Positions 1 to 8,481 of a stretch of 64,000 nucleotides of DNA are shown here, piece after piece (position 1 is the first letter of the stretch; every line of letters starts with the position of its first letter). Location of the stretch: the NCBI GenBank assembly GCA_016185015.1, contig JACPOI010000051.1:1-64000 (forward strand). The letters are read 5' to 3'. Below the pieces are notes generated by a model, which saw only the letters and a program-made list of their open reading frames with translations, was not told where the DNA came from and did not search any database. Origin of the DNA: Burkholderiales bacterium (GTDB lineage: Bacteria > Pseudomonadota > Gammaproteobacteria > Burkholderiales > Burkholderiaceae_C). The position numbers and the translations under genes were made by a program.

Positions 1-92
1 CACCCTTTGAATCACCGCATAACGTCCAGCCTCTTTGACACTCATCCATGCCCCTTTCCCGTCCATCTATGCCCCCTGTTTAAAAATAAGGG

Positions 93-132
93 GACATTTC
101 TAACTTGGATAAAGGTGACATTACCAACTTGG
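93..132. repeat. Two direct repeats, possible IS terminal repeats
   Basis: Two 16-bp units lie 24 bp apart: GACATTTCTAACTTGG at 93-108 and GACATTACCAACTTGG at 117-132, 14 of 16 positions identical. Short, multiply repeated GACATT-type units of this kind are found at the ends of some insertion sequences, notably IS21-like elements. No transposase is inside the window, so the element, if present, would lie to the left or be a remnant. The assignment to an IS end is inference; the repeat itself is seen directly. Confidence 0.4.
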
Positions 133-247
133 GCTCACAGGAATTGTGCCGATAAATCTTTTGCGGCCGGCTGACGGGTCGGCAAAATGGCCATTCCGCC
201 TTTCGGGAGGCTCTTCCTCTTCCCCCGGACTCGCCAACAACTCGAAC

Positions 248-1459
248 ATGAGATACCTGGGCAGTACCTACATCGCCGTGACCATCCTGGTCCTGACCTT
301 TGTGTTGGGGCTTTATGTCGACGTGCGCAGCGAAGACATGCACGTGCGCCATCTGGGCATCAGCACGCGCCTGGAGCGCATCGTGCGCCTGGAGCAGGAG
401 CTCACCAGCCTGCTCAGCGGCGCCGTGCTGGAGGAAAAGCTGCTGCGCGTGAGCCGCTACGACAGCGTCGACGAACACCTGACTGCCACGGTCGGTACCG
501 TGGCCGAGCTCAGCCGGGAAATGGAACTCTCGGGTGACATCTCCGTGCTGCTCGATCTGCAAAAAGGCCTGCGCACCACCGAGGCACGGTCCCTGCGCCA
601 CATGCGCTCAGGCAACTGGGGCCGGGCGCGCGCCGTGCTCTTCGAGGACGACTACGTGTTGGCCAAGAAGATCTACGAGATCACCACCGAATCCGTCATC
701 AGCGCGCTGAGCGACGAACTGGCCCAGCGCGCCCGCCGGCTGGAGCAGATGCGCCAGCTGACCTACGGCCTGCGCCTGGCGGCGCTGGGCCTGCTGCTCT
801 GGGTGGGCTGGATGTTCTCGCGCCGCCTGCGCAGCGAAGTGGCCGAGCAGGAACGCCTGCAGCAGAAGATCGTCACCACCAACGAACAGCTGGAGGTCAG
901 CGTGCGTGAGCGCACGGCCGAGCTGGAGGCCGTCAACCGCCAGCTGGCCGCGCTCAGCAGCACCGATGCGTTGACCGGCCTGGCCAACCGGCGCCGCTTC
1001 GATGAAGTGTGGGAAACCGAATGGCAGCGTGCCGCGCGCATGGGCCTGCCACTGGCCCTGGCCCTGATCGACGTGGACCATTTCAAGGCCTACAACGACC
1101 ACTACGGACACCAGGCTGGTGACGCCTGCCTGCGCGATGTGGCCTCGCTCCTGGCGGCCGAGGCGCGCCGTTCCGGCGAACTGGTGGCGCGCTACGGCGG
1201 CGAGGAGTTCGTGCTTGTGCTGCCCGGCGTCACCGCGGACGAGGCCCGCACCGTGGCCGAGCGCATCCGCGCTGCCGTGGAGGGTCGGGCCATGCCGCAC
1301 GAACATTCGCCGGTGGCCGGCTTCGTCACCATCAGCATCGGCGTGGCCTCGGCGCGCGTGCAGCGCGCCGAACAGGCCGACGTCCTGCTCAAAGAGGCCG
1401 ACGGGGCTCTCTATCTCGCCAAGCACCAGGGGCGCAACCGCGTCATGTCGGCGGCCTGA
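248..1459 (+). CDS. Membrane-bound diguanylate cyclase (GGDEF)
   Basis: Predicted to make the second messenger c-di-GMP from GTP at the inner membrane. From the ATG at 248 the 403-residue product has a first membrane segment (about residues 8-26), a roughly 145-residue periplasmic region, a second membrane segment (about 172-190), a short coiled coil (195-235) and a C-terminal GGDEF domain with GGEEF at 317-321. The inhibitory-site motif RxxD is changed to RSGE (308-311), so product inhibition may be weak or absent. A GTG at 146 extends the frame by 34 residues and has AGGA close by, but the extension is low-complexity and puts the first membrane segment far from the N-terminus, so 248 is preferred. 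The next gene also acts in c-di-GMP turnover. Confidence 0.88.
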   Translation: MRYLGSTYIAVTILVLTFVLGLYVDVRSEDMHVRHLGISTRLERIVRLEQELTSLLSGAVLEEKLLRVSRYDSVDEHLTATVGTVAELSREMELSGDISVLLDLQKGLRTTEARSLRHMRSGNWGRARAVLFEDDYVLAKKIYEITTESVISALSDELAQRARRLEQMRQLTYGLRLAALGLLLWVGWMFSRRLRSEVAEQERLQQKIVTTNEQLEVSVRERTAELEAVNRQLAALSSTDALTGLANRRRFDEVWETEWQRAARMGLPLALALIDVDHFKAYNDHYGHQAGDACLRDVASLLAAEARRSGELVARYGGEEFVLVLPGVTADEARTVAERIRAAVEGRAMPHEHSPVAGFVTISIGVASARVQRAEQADVLLKEADGALYLAKHQGRNRVMSAA

Positions 1460-1510
1460 GGCCGCCGCTGGCCTGGCGTCCGGTCCGCACCGGGAGAGGT
1501 CGCGCCGTCT

Positions 1511-4444
1511 GTGGCGCGGGCGATGGCGCCATGTACCATGGCCCCCATGGGTATCACCTTCCCCTTCCGCTGCTTCGCCAACCCTGCCGTGCGCAGCGGC
1601 TTGCTGCTGGTCTGGGGGCTGGTGCTGGCCGGTGCTCTTGTGTCGGCCCAGATGCCGCCGGGGCGGACCACCCCGGCCGTCACGGGCACGCCGGAGGTGG
1701 GCAAGCAGGTGCTACTGTTGCTGCAGCCCGGTTATGGCCGGCCCGGTGTGGATGCCTATGTCGCCAGCTTCGTGGCCACCTGGCGGCAGCTGGGTATGCC
1801 GGTGGAGAAGGTCTACGTGGAATACCTGGACCTGGCGCGCAACCCCGACCCGGCCTACCGCAAGCTCAGCCGCGAACTGCTGCTGCACAAATACGCGGAC
1901 CGCGCGCTGGACCTCGTCGTCACCTTCCAGCAGACGCCGCTCAATTTCCTGCTCGAAGAACTGCCCACCCTGAGCCCGACGGCGCCGGTGATCGCCTCCA
2001 ACGCGTCCATCAGCGCCGAGCAGGCCGCCCGCAGCGGGCGGCGCTTCCTGCGCCAGGACGTCAGCTTCGACTATGCCGGCACCCTGGACATCGCCCTCAA
2101 GCTCTTCCCCGACACCCGCAAGGTGCTGGTTCTGGGCGGCACCGGCGTGCCGGACCTGGCGGCGCGGCGTGAGCTCGAAGCCCTGGCGCCGCGCTGGCAA
2201 GGGCGGCTGCAGTTCGATTACACCAACGAGCTGAGCTACGAGCAGATCCTGCTGCGACTGGCCCAACTCCCGCCCGGCACCATCGTGCTGCGCACCACCT
2301 TCAACCGCGACGCCGCGGGCAAGACCTTCAGTTCGGCCGATGTCGGCGTGGCGTTCTCGCGCGTGACCAGCGTGCCCACCTTCTACCTGTTCGACACCCG
2401 CTTCGGCGTCGAGTCCAGCGCGGGCGGCATGATGTACGCCATCGGCACCGAAGGCGAGCGCGCCGCGCGCCTGGGCCATGACCTCGTGCAGGGCCGGCTG
2501 GTGTTGCAGCAGGCCGTCACCCCGCTACCCAGCCGCAGTGTGCCCATGTTCGACTGGGCGCAACTGCAGCGCTGGGGGGCCGACACCTCGGCGCTGCCGC
2601 CGGACAGCGTCATCATCCACCGACCGCCCAGCCTGTACGAGGAGCACCGTACCCTGGTGCTGGGCACCGGCGCCGCGCTGCTGGTGCTGTCGGGCATGGT
2701 GGTGACCCTCACCCTGCAGAACCGCCGCCGCCGGCGGGCCGAACAGCAGGCCCTGGACAGCGAGGCCAGCGTCAAGATGCTGGTGGAGAACGCGCCCGAG
2801 GCCATCGTCGTGTATGACCTGGATTCGGGCCTGTGCGTCGAAGCCAACCGCAACGCGGAAGTGCTGTTTGCCTGCCCGCGGGCCGAGATCCTGCGCTCCG
2901 ACCTCCTGCGCTTCTTCGCGCCGGATGCGGTCCAGCCCGACGGGATGTCGGTGCGGCGTTTCCTTGACACCACCCTCGCCACCCTGCCGCGCGGGCAGCA
3001 TGTGGTGCAGGAGTGCCGTGTGCGTCCGGTGGCGGGCGGCGCCGACGTGCTGTGCGAGATGAACCTGCTGCAGATGCCTTCGGACCGTCTCCGGCGACTG
3101 CGGGTGAGCTTCGTCGACATCACCGAACGGCGGGAGAACGAGGCGCGCATCCATCGCCTGGCCTTCTACGACCCCATGACGGACCTGCCCAACCGTCGTC
3201 TGCTCATGGACCGCTTGGCCATGGCGCTGCACACCGCGCAGCGTTCGGGCGCCTGCACCGCGGTGCTGTTCCTGGACCTGGACCATTTCAAGAACGTCAA
3301 CGACGCCAGCGGCCACGCGGTGGGCGATGCCCTGCTGATGCAGGTGGCACAACGCCTGAGCAGCCTGCTGCGCGAGCAGGACACGGTGGCGCGCATCGGC
3401 GGCGACGAGTTCGTCATCCTGCTGCCCCATGTGGGCGAGGAAAGCCACCCGGCCAGCCTGGTGGCGCTGGGCGTGGCCGAGAAGATCCGCAAGGCGCTGC
3501 AGCAGCCGGTGGCGCTGGGGCGCCAGGTCTATGCCTCGGGCTGCAGCATCGGCGTGACCCTGCTCACGCCGCAAAGCCGTTCGGTGGACGACCTGCTGCG
3601 CGAGGCCGACACCGCCATGTACCGCGCCAAGGCCGCCGGCCGCAATGCCATTGCCTTCTACGAGCCGGCCATGCACGCCGAGGTGCAGGAGCGGCTGGCG
3701 CTGGAGCTGGACCTCAAGCACGCCATCGGTGCCGGCCAGCTGGCCCTGCACCTGCAGACCCAGGTGGATGCGACCGGGCGGCCCTGCGGTGGCGAGCTTC
3801 TGCTGCGCTGGTTGCACCCGGCGCGCGGCTACGTTTCGCCGGCGCAGTTCATTCCCCTGGCCGAATCCACCGGCCTGATCCTGGAGCTGGGCCATTGGGT
3901 GCTGGCCCAGGGCTGCCAGATGCTGGTCACGCTGGCGCAGGCCGGGCATGCCATGCCCCTGTCCATCAACATCAGCCCGCGCCAGCTGCGCGAGCCCGAT
4001 TTCGTGGCGCAGGTGCGCCGCGCGCTGGCCGACACCGGTGCGCCGGCGGACCGGCTCATCTTCGAGGTGACCGAAGGCCACCTGGTGGAAGACGTGGACA
4101 AGATCCTGGCGCGCATGCGTGAGCTGGCGGCCCTGGGCATCCGCTTTTCCATCGACGACTTCGGCACCGGCTATTCCAGCCTGGCCTATCTGAACCGCAT
4201 GCCGCTCTACGAGCTCAAGATCGATCGCAGCTTCGTGCAGGGCCTGCCTGATGACCTGCATGCCCGCGGCATCGTCGAGACCGTGCTGTCCATCGCACGC
4301 AACTTCTCCCTGCACGTGGTGGCCGAGGGCGTGGAGACCCAGGCCCAGGCCGACTACCTGCTCAAAAGTGGCTGCCCCAGCCTGCAGGGTTACCTGTACG
4401 CGCGGCCGGTGCCGCTGCCGGACTGGCTGGCGCAGCAGGGCTGA
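1511..4444 (+). CDS. Periplasmic-sensor PAS/GGDEF/EAL protein
   Basis: A 977-residue c-di-GMP enzyme with a periplasmic ligand-sensing module. After an N-terminal hydrophobic signal/anchor (about 28-47) comes a region resembling ABC_sub_bind periplasmic binding proteins (about 60-370), a membrane helix (about 380-402), a PAS region (about 420-545), GGDEF (GGDEF at 630-634, with an intact RxxD inhibitory site, REQD, five residues before it) and an EAL domain. The EAL signature reads ELL (E762), while the downstream DDFGTGYSS motif (from 882) is intact. Both synthetic and hydrolytic activity are possible. GTG 1511 has a GGAGAGG-type ribosome site 11 bases upstream; ATG 1547 is an alternative that gives a cleaner signal sequence. 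It follows the preceding cyclase by about 50 bases. Confidence 0.88.
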   Translation: MARAMAPCTMAPMGITFPFRCFANPAVRSGLLLVWGLVLAGALVSAQMPPGRTTPAVTGTPEVGKQVLLLLQPGYGRPGVDAYVASFVATWRQLGMPVEKVYVEYLDLARNPDPAYRKLSRELLLHKYADRALDLVVTFQQTPLNFLLEELPTLSPTAPVIASNASISAEQAARSGRRFLRQDVSFDYAGTLDIALKLFPDTRKVLVLGGTGVPDLAARRELEALAPRWQGRLQFDYTNELSYEQILLRLAQLPPGTIVLRTTFNRDAAGKTFSSADVGVAFSRVTSVPTFYLFDTRFGVESSAGGMMYAIGTEGERAARLGHDLVQGRLVLQQAVTPLPSRSVPMFDWAQLQRWGADTSALPPDSVIIHRPPSLYEEHRTLVLGTGAALLVLSGMVVTLTLQNRRRRRAEQQALDSEASVKMLVENAPEAIVVYDLDSGLCVEANRNAEVLFACPRAEILRSDLLRFFAPDAVQPDGMSVRRFLDTTLATLPRGQHVVQECRVRPVAGGADVLCEMNLLQMPSDRLRRLRVSFVDITERRENEARIHRLAFYDPMTDLPNRRLLMDRLAMALHTAQRSGACTAVLFLDLDHFKNVNDASGHAVGDALLMQVAQRLSSLLREQDTVARIGGDEFVILLPHVGEESHPASLVALGVAEKIRKALQQPVALGRQVYASGCSIGVTLLTPQSRSVDDLLREADTAMYRAKAAGRNAIAFYEPAMHAEVQERLALELDLKHAIGAGQLALHLQTQVDATGRPCGGELLLRWLHPARGYVSPAQFIPLAESTGLILELGHWVLAQGCQMLVTLAQAGHAMPLSINISPRQLREPDFVAQVRRALADTGAPADRLIFEVTEGHLVEDVDKILARMRELAALGIRFSIDDFGTGYSSLAYLNRMPLYELKIDRSFVQGLPDDLHARGIVETVLSIARNFSLHVVAEGVETQAQADYLLKSGCPSLQGYLYARPVPLPDWLAQQG

Positions 4445-4534
4445 GGTACCAGGCGGGGTGCGGTCGGGCACTTTGTCCCGACTGCTTGAAGGCCATGCCT
4501 TGACACCCTGGGGCCCGCCGGGCGACCATGGGCC

Positions 4535-5611
4535 ATGCCTTCTCAAACCATCCGTTTCTGCCAGGCGCGCGACGGCGTGCGCCTGGCCTATGCCGTTGAA
4601 GGCCAGGGCCTGCCGCTGGTGCGTGCCGCGCACTTCCTGACCCACCTCGAATTCGACATCGAAACCCCGGTCTGGCGCCCCTGGCTGCAGGAACTCAACC
4701 GCGACCACCAGCTGGTGCGCTATGACGGCCGCAATTGCGGCCTGTCCGACAGCAGTGCCACCGAGCCCACGCTGGACGACTGGGTCGCCGACCTGGAGGC
4801 CGTGGTGGATGCCGCCGGGCTGGAGCGCTTCACCCTGCTGGGCTGTTCGCAAGGCTGCGCCATTTCCATCGCCTATGCCGTACGCCACCCCGAGCGCGTC
4901 AGCGCGCTTGTGCTGTTCGGTGGTTATCTGCGCGGCATCGCCAGGCGAGGGCTGACGCCCGAGCAGTTGCGCGAGGCCCGGCTCATGCTCGATCTGGTGG
5001 AACTGGGCTGGGGCCGCGAGAACCCGGCCTTCCGGCAGGTCTACACCTCGCTCTTCATCCCGGGCGGCACGCTGGAGCAGATGGAGTGGTTCAACGAACT
5101 CGAACGCCGTTCGACCACCCCGGCCAATGCCCTGCGCACGCTGCGCGCACTCAGCGATCTGGATGTGAGCGATCAGGCGCGCCAGGTGCAGTGCCCCACG
5201 CTGGTCCTGCACGCGCGCGGCGATGCCCGCGTACCCTTCGAGGAGGGGCGACGGGTGGCCGGCGCCATACCCGGCGCGCAGTTCGTGCCGCTGGAGGGCC
5301 GCAACCACGTGCTGCTGCAAGACGAGCCTGCCTTCGCGCCATGCATGGAGCACATCCGCGACTTCATGGCGCGCCACGGCCAGGACCCATCGGTCCCCCG
5401 GCTGGACCTGACGCCGCGCGAGGACGAGCTGCTGGAGCTGCTGGCCCATGGCCTGGACAACCTGCAGATCGCTGCCCGCCTGGGCCTGGCCGAGAAGACC
5501 GTGCGCAACAAGGTCAGTGCCGTCTTCGACAAGTTGCAGGTGGAAACCCGCTCCCAGGCCATCGTCAAGGCGCGCGTGGCGGGGTACGGGCTCAAGGCCC
5601 TGCCGCGCTGA
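4535..5611 (+). CDS. Alpha/beta hydrolase fused to LuxR-type HTH domain
   Basis: A 358-residue fusion of an alpha/beta-hydrolase (residues 1 to about 280) and a LuxR/FixJ-type helix-turn-helix (about 290-355, starting at LTPREDELLELLAHG). The hydrolase keeps a plausible catalytic triad: Ser105 in GCSQG, Asp230 and His258. The architecture suggests a cytoplasmic regulator whose hydrolase domain binds or cleaves a small ligand and so controls DNA binding. The ligand and target genes are unknown. Start ATG 4535 lacks a strong ribosome site. It stands alone between a c-di-GMP enzyme and a tiny ORF. Confidence in both domains is high; the regulatory role is inference. Confidence 0.85.
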   Translation: MPSQTIRFCQARDGVRLAYAVEGQGLPLVRAAHFLTHLEFDIETPVWRPWLQELNRDHQLVRYDGRNCGLSDSSATEPTLDDWVADLEAVVDAAGLERFTLLGCSQGCAISIAYAVRHPERVSALVLFGGYLRGIARRGLTPEQLREARLMLDLVELGWGRENPAFRQVYTSLFIPGGTLEQMEWFNELERRSTTPANALRTLRALSDLDVSDQARQVQCPTLVLHARGDARVPFEEGRRVAGAIPGAQFVPLEGRNHVLLQDEPAFAPCMEHIRDFMARHGQDPSVPRLDLTPREDELLELLAHGLDNLQIAARLGLAEKTVRNKVSAVFDKLQVETRSQAIVKARVAGYGLKALPR

Positions 5612-5716
5612 AGTCGCGCGGCGGGACTGGTGTCCCGGGGCGGGGCCGGGACGCCTGTCCTCTGTACAGGTCGCCCCGGTGGCGGTGCAATGGAGCCATC
5701 ACCACCGGAGACCGCC

Positions 5717-5869
5717 ATGCACCACATTCCCGCCCTTGCCAGCCAACCCGTTTCCCTGAAAGCTGCCTTGCGCCAGGCCGCCCGTGCCCTGTCCTCCTGG
5801 GGCCGGTGCCAGTGGCTGGCGCTGTGCGCCCGGGCCGAGCGCCCGGGCCGTCAGGTGCCCTACTACTGA
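5717..5869 (+). CDS. Small 50-residue hypothetical protein
   Basis: A short ORF beginning MHHIPALASQPVSLKAALRQ and ending RPGRQVPYY. A GGAG ribosome site lies 6 bases before the ATG. The composition (Ala/Leu/Arg-rich, with an amphipathic helix near residues 12-40) resembles small DUF1127-like basic proteins, but I do not recognise the family. It may be a real small protein or chance coding; the well-placed ribosome site is the main support. Confidence 0.4.
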   Translation: MHHIPALASQPVSLKAALRQAARALSSWGRCQWLALCARAERPGRQVPYY

Positions 5870-5954
5870 AGCGCGCAGTACAGCCGGCCGTGCCATCTCA
5901 CGGCCCGGCAGGCCCAGGCGCACAATCGGGCCCTGAACACGCCCAGGGGGTCTG

Positions 5955-7427
5955 ATGCGCCATGCCTTGATCCATCACCGCACCGATCTGTCGACGATCG
6001 CCAGCTGGGCCATGTTCAGCCGCGGCCTGCAGCCCGAGTTCCCGCCGGCCGTGCAGCAGCAGGTGGCTAGGCTCAAGGGCCCGGCGCAGGAGCAGGACAG
6101 CCGCATCCGCGACCTCACCGCGCTGCCCTGGTGCTCCATCGACAACGACGACTCGCACGACCTCGACCAGCTCACCGTGGGCGAGGCGCTGCCCCACGGC
6201 CGCGTGCGCCTGTTCGTGGCCGTGGCCGACGTCGACGCGCTGGTGAAGAAGGGCTCGCCGATCGACGAGCATGCGCGCATCAACACCACCTCGGTCTACA
6301 CCTCGGCGCGCGTCTTTTCCATGCTGCCCGAGCGCCTGAGCCACGACCTCACCTCGCTCAACCCCGATGAAGACCGCCTGGCCGTGGTCTGCGAAATGGA
6401 ATTCAGCGACGACGGCATCATGACGGCCTCCGTCCTCTACCGCGCCCGCGTGCGCAACCAGGCGCAGCTGGCCTATGACGCGGTGGCTGCCTGGATCGAG
6501 GCCAAGGGCGAGCTGCCGGCCGCCGCCCACCGCATCGCCGGCATGGATGCGCAGCTGCGCCTGCAGGACGACCTCGCGCAGAAGCTGCGCGTGCTGCGCC
6601 GCGCCGAAGGCTCGCTGGAGTTCGAGACCTTCCAGCCGCGCGCACTGTTCGACGGTGAGCGCATGACCGACATCCGCCTGCAGCCGCACAACCGCGCGCG
6701 CCAGCTGATCGAGGAATTCATGATCGCCACCAACGGTTGCACCGCGCGCTACCTGGCGGCACAGGGTGCGGCCTCGCTGCGCCGTGTGGTGCGCTCGCCG
6801 GAGCGCTGGCTGCGCATCGTCGAAGTGGCGCAGGGCTACGGCACGACGCTGCCGCATGAACCCGACGCGCGTGCGCTGGAAGCCTTTCTGGCCCGACAGC
6901 ACCGGCTGGACCCGCTGCGCTTTCCGGACTTGTCGCTGGTCATCGTCAAACTCATGGGCTCGGGTGAATACGTGGTGGAGCGCACGCAAGGCCCGCCCAT
7001 CGGCCACTTCGGCCTGGCCGTGCAGGACTACATGCACTCCACGGCGCCCAACCGTCGTTACCCGGACCTGATCACGCAGCGCCTGCTCAAGGCGGCGCTG
7101 GCCGGCGAGCGGCCGCCATATTCCAACGAAGAACTGGCCGAGCTGGCGGCGCACTGCACCGCGCAGGAAGACGCCGCGCAGAAGGTGGAGCGGCAGGTGC
7201 GCAAGTCCGAAGCGGCGCTGCTGCTGCATGACCGCATCGGCCAGCGTTTCGACGCCCTGGTCACCGGCATCAGTGCGAGCGGCACCTGGGTGCGCATCTT
7301 CGAGCCGCCAGCCGAAGGCCGCCTCACGGGCGAGTTGCCCGAACTGCGGGTGGGTCAGCAGCTGCGCGTGAAGCTGGTGTCCACCTCGGTGGAGCGCGGG
7401 TTCATCGACTTCGTGCCCGCGCATTGA
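5955..7427 (+). CDS. RNase II-family (RNB domain) ribonuclease
   Basis: Predicted 3'-5' exoribonuclease of the RNase II/R superfamily, 490 residues. It lacks the N-terminal cold-shock domains of E. coli RNase II and enters the RNB domain almost directly (about 50-385). The metal-binding cluster reads D63, D69, D71, with Gln72 where E. coli RNase II has a fourth Asp (D210). The later signature STAPNRRYPDL (about 362-371) matches the conserved RNB Arg/Asp motif. The C-terminus (about 420-490) looks like a short S1-type RNA-binding barrel. An AGGGGG ribosome site sits just upstream of ATG 5955. Its substrate could be mRNA or rRNA fragments; this is not decided by sequence. Confidence 0.88.
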   Translation: MRHALIHHRTDLSTIASWAMFSRGLQPEFPPAVQQQVARLKGPAQEQDSRIRDLTALPWCSIDNDDSHDLDQLTVGEALPHGRVRLFVAVADVDALVKKGSPIDEHARINTTSVYTSARVFSMLPERLSHDLTSLNPDEDRLAVVCEMEFSDDGIMTASVLYRARVRNQAQLAYDAVAAWIEAKGELPAAAHRIAGMDAQLRLQDDLAQKLRVLRRAEGSLEFETFQPRALFDGERMTDIRLQPHNRARQLIEEFMIATNGCTARYLAAQGAASLRRVVRSPERWLRIVEVAQGYGTTLPHEPDARALEAFLARQHRLDPLRFPDLSLVIVKLMGSGEYVVERTQGPPIGHFGLAVQDYMHSTAPNRRYPDLITQRLLKAALAGERPPYSNEELAELAAHCTAQEDAAQKVERQVRKSEAALLLHDRIGQRFDALVTGISASGTWVRIFEPPAEGRLTGELPELRVGQQLRVKLVSTSVERGFIDFVPAH

Positions 7428-7436
7428 GCCGGGGGA

Positions 7437-8375
7437 TCAGCCCTTCCCGCCGGCTGGAACCAGGCAGGGGCGTTCCCACCGCACGCGCTTCTTCGAGAGC
7501 TCGGAGATCAGCGCGTTCACCAGCGGCTTGCCGCCCTGAAAGGGCAGGTACAGGCCGACCACACGGGGTGACTTGACGGTCTCGTCCGCGTAGAGCAGGG
7601 CCTTGATGGAGCCGACAGCGACGATGGCGTTCTGGGCCGTCGTGCGATTCAGTTCGCTCTGGATGGGCAGGGCGGCGGCAATGGCCTTGCCGTTGATGCC
7701 CAGGGTCTGCACGATCAGCGAGCCGCGCAGGCGGGAGGCCTCCGCCTCCGCACCGATGACCCCGATGCCGGAGATGTTGGTGTCTCCGCTGATCACGTAG
7801 ACGTTGGCCGAGACGCGCAGCCCCACGCCCACGTAGACCGGGATGTTGTACTCGGCCATGAAGGCCTTCTCCTCCGGACTGGCGATGGCCTTGTCGTCGG
7901 CGCGGCTGACGTCGTAGACCTCCGAGCCGGCCTCGTAGTCCGTGCCGGCGGACTGGAACAGGTTGACCGGCTCCAGCTGATGGGACTGTTTGTGCCGCAT
8001 CATCTTGCGAATGCGGATCGGCACGTTGATGGTGTCGGCGTTGATGAAGTCCACCGTCACGCGGTAGGTTTCGCCGCTGGCCGTGACCTTGGAGGCGCCA
8101 AAGGTCACACCGCCCGAGGTGTCGAAACGTTCGACCAGCATGCGCACCGCGTTGTCGGGCAGCGCATCGAGCAGCTGTCCCCGGCTGCTGCCGGTCTTGC
8201 AGCCTTCGCCCGCCACGGTTTCCACCGGAAAGGGGTCGATCGGAATGTAGGTGAAACCGGATTCGGTTTCACCGCTTGTGGGCGGCGTGCCGATGGGGGT
8301 CATGGCGCCGGGCACGAGGGTGCCGCAGCCGCTCAGTCCGGCGATCAGCAAGGCGTAGAGGGTGTATTTCAGCAT
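7437..8375 (-). CDS. Predicted lipoprotein of unknown function
   Basis: A 312-residue protein starting MLKYTLYALLIAGLSGCGT, with an LSGC lipobox giving a lipidated Cys at residue 17, so it is probably anchored in the inner or outer membrane. The rest is a soluble beta-rich domain with no motif I can name. A perfect AGGAGG ribosome site precedes the ATG at 8375, which is why the longer frame reaching 8714 is rejected. It is convergent with the RNase gene (only 9 bases apart) and lies downstream of hppD on the same strand. Function unknown. Confidence 0.75.
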   Translation of the reverse strand: MLKYTLYALLIAGLSGCGTLVPGAMTPIGTPPTSGETESGFTYIPIDPFPVETVAGEGCKTGSSRGQLLDALPDNAVRMLVERFDTSGGVTFGASKVTASGETYRVTVDFINADTINVPIRIRKMMRHKQSHQLEPVNLFQSAGTDYEAGSEVYDVSRADDKAIASPEEKAFMAEYNIPVYVGVGLRVSANVYVISGDTNISGIGVIGAEAEASRLRGSLIVQTLGINGKAIAAALPIQSELNRTTAQNAIVAVGSIKALLYADETVKSPRVVGLYLPFQGGKPLVNALISELSKKRVRWERPCLVPAGGKG

Positions 8376-8481
8376 GGCTCCTCCTGGTGGTGTGAGGTCA
8401 CGCCGGCATGCTTTCCAGCGTGACCGGGCTGCCACTGTGAACTTCCAGGAGCGACTTGTCCATCCCCGGATCATGGGATGC

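Noticed and set aside
146-247. GTG start at 146 for the first diguanylate cyclase
   Set aside because: AGGA lies only three bases from the GTG, the 34 extra residues are not domain-like, and the ATG at 248 starts directly before the membrane helix.
2525-5449. Long 974-codon minus-strand open frame
   Set aside because: It runs antisense to the PAS/GGDEF/EAL and hydrolase-LuxR genes; its His/Gln/Gly-rich composition is the usual shadow of high-GC coding DNA.
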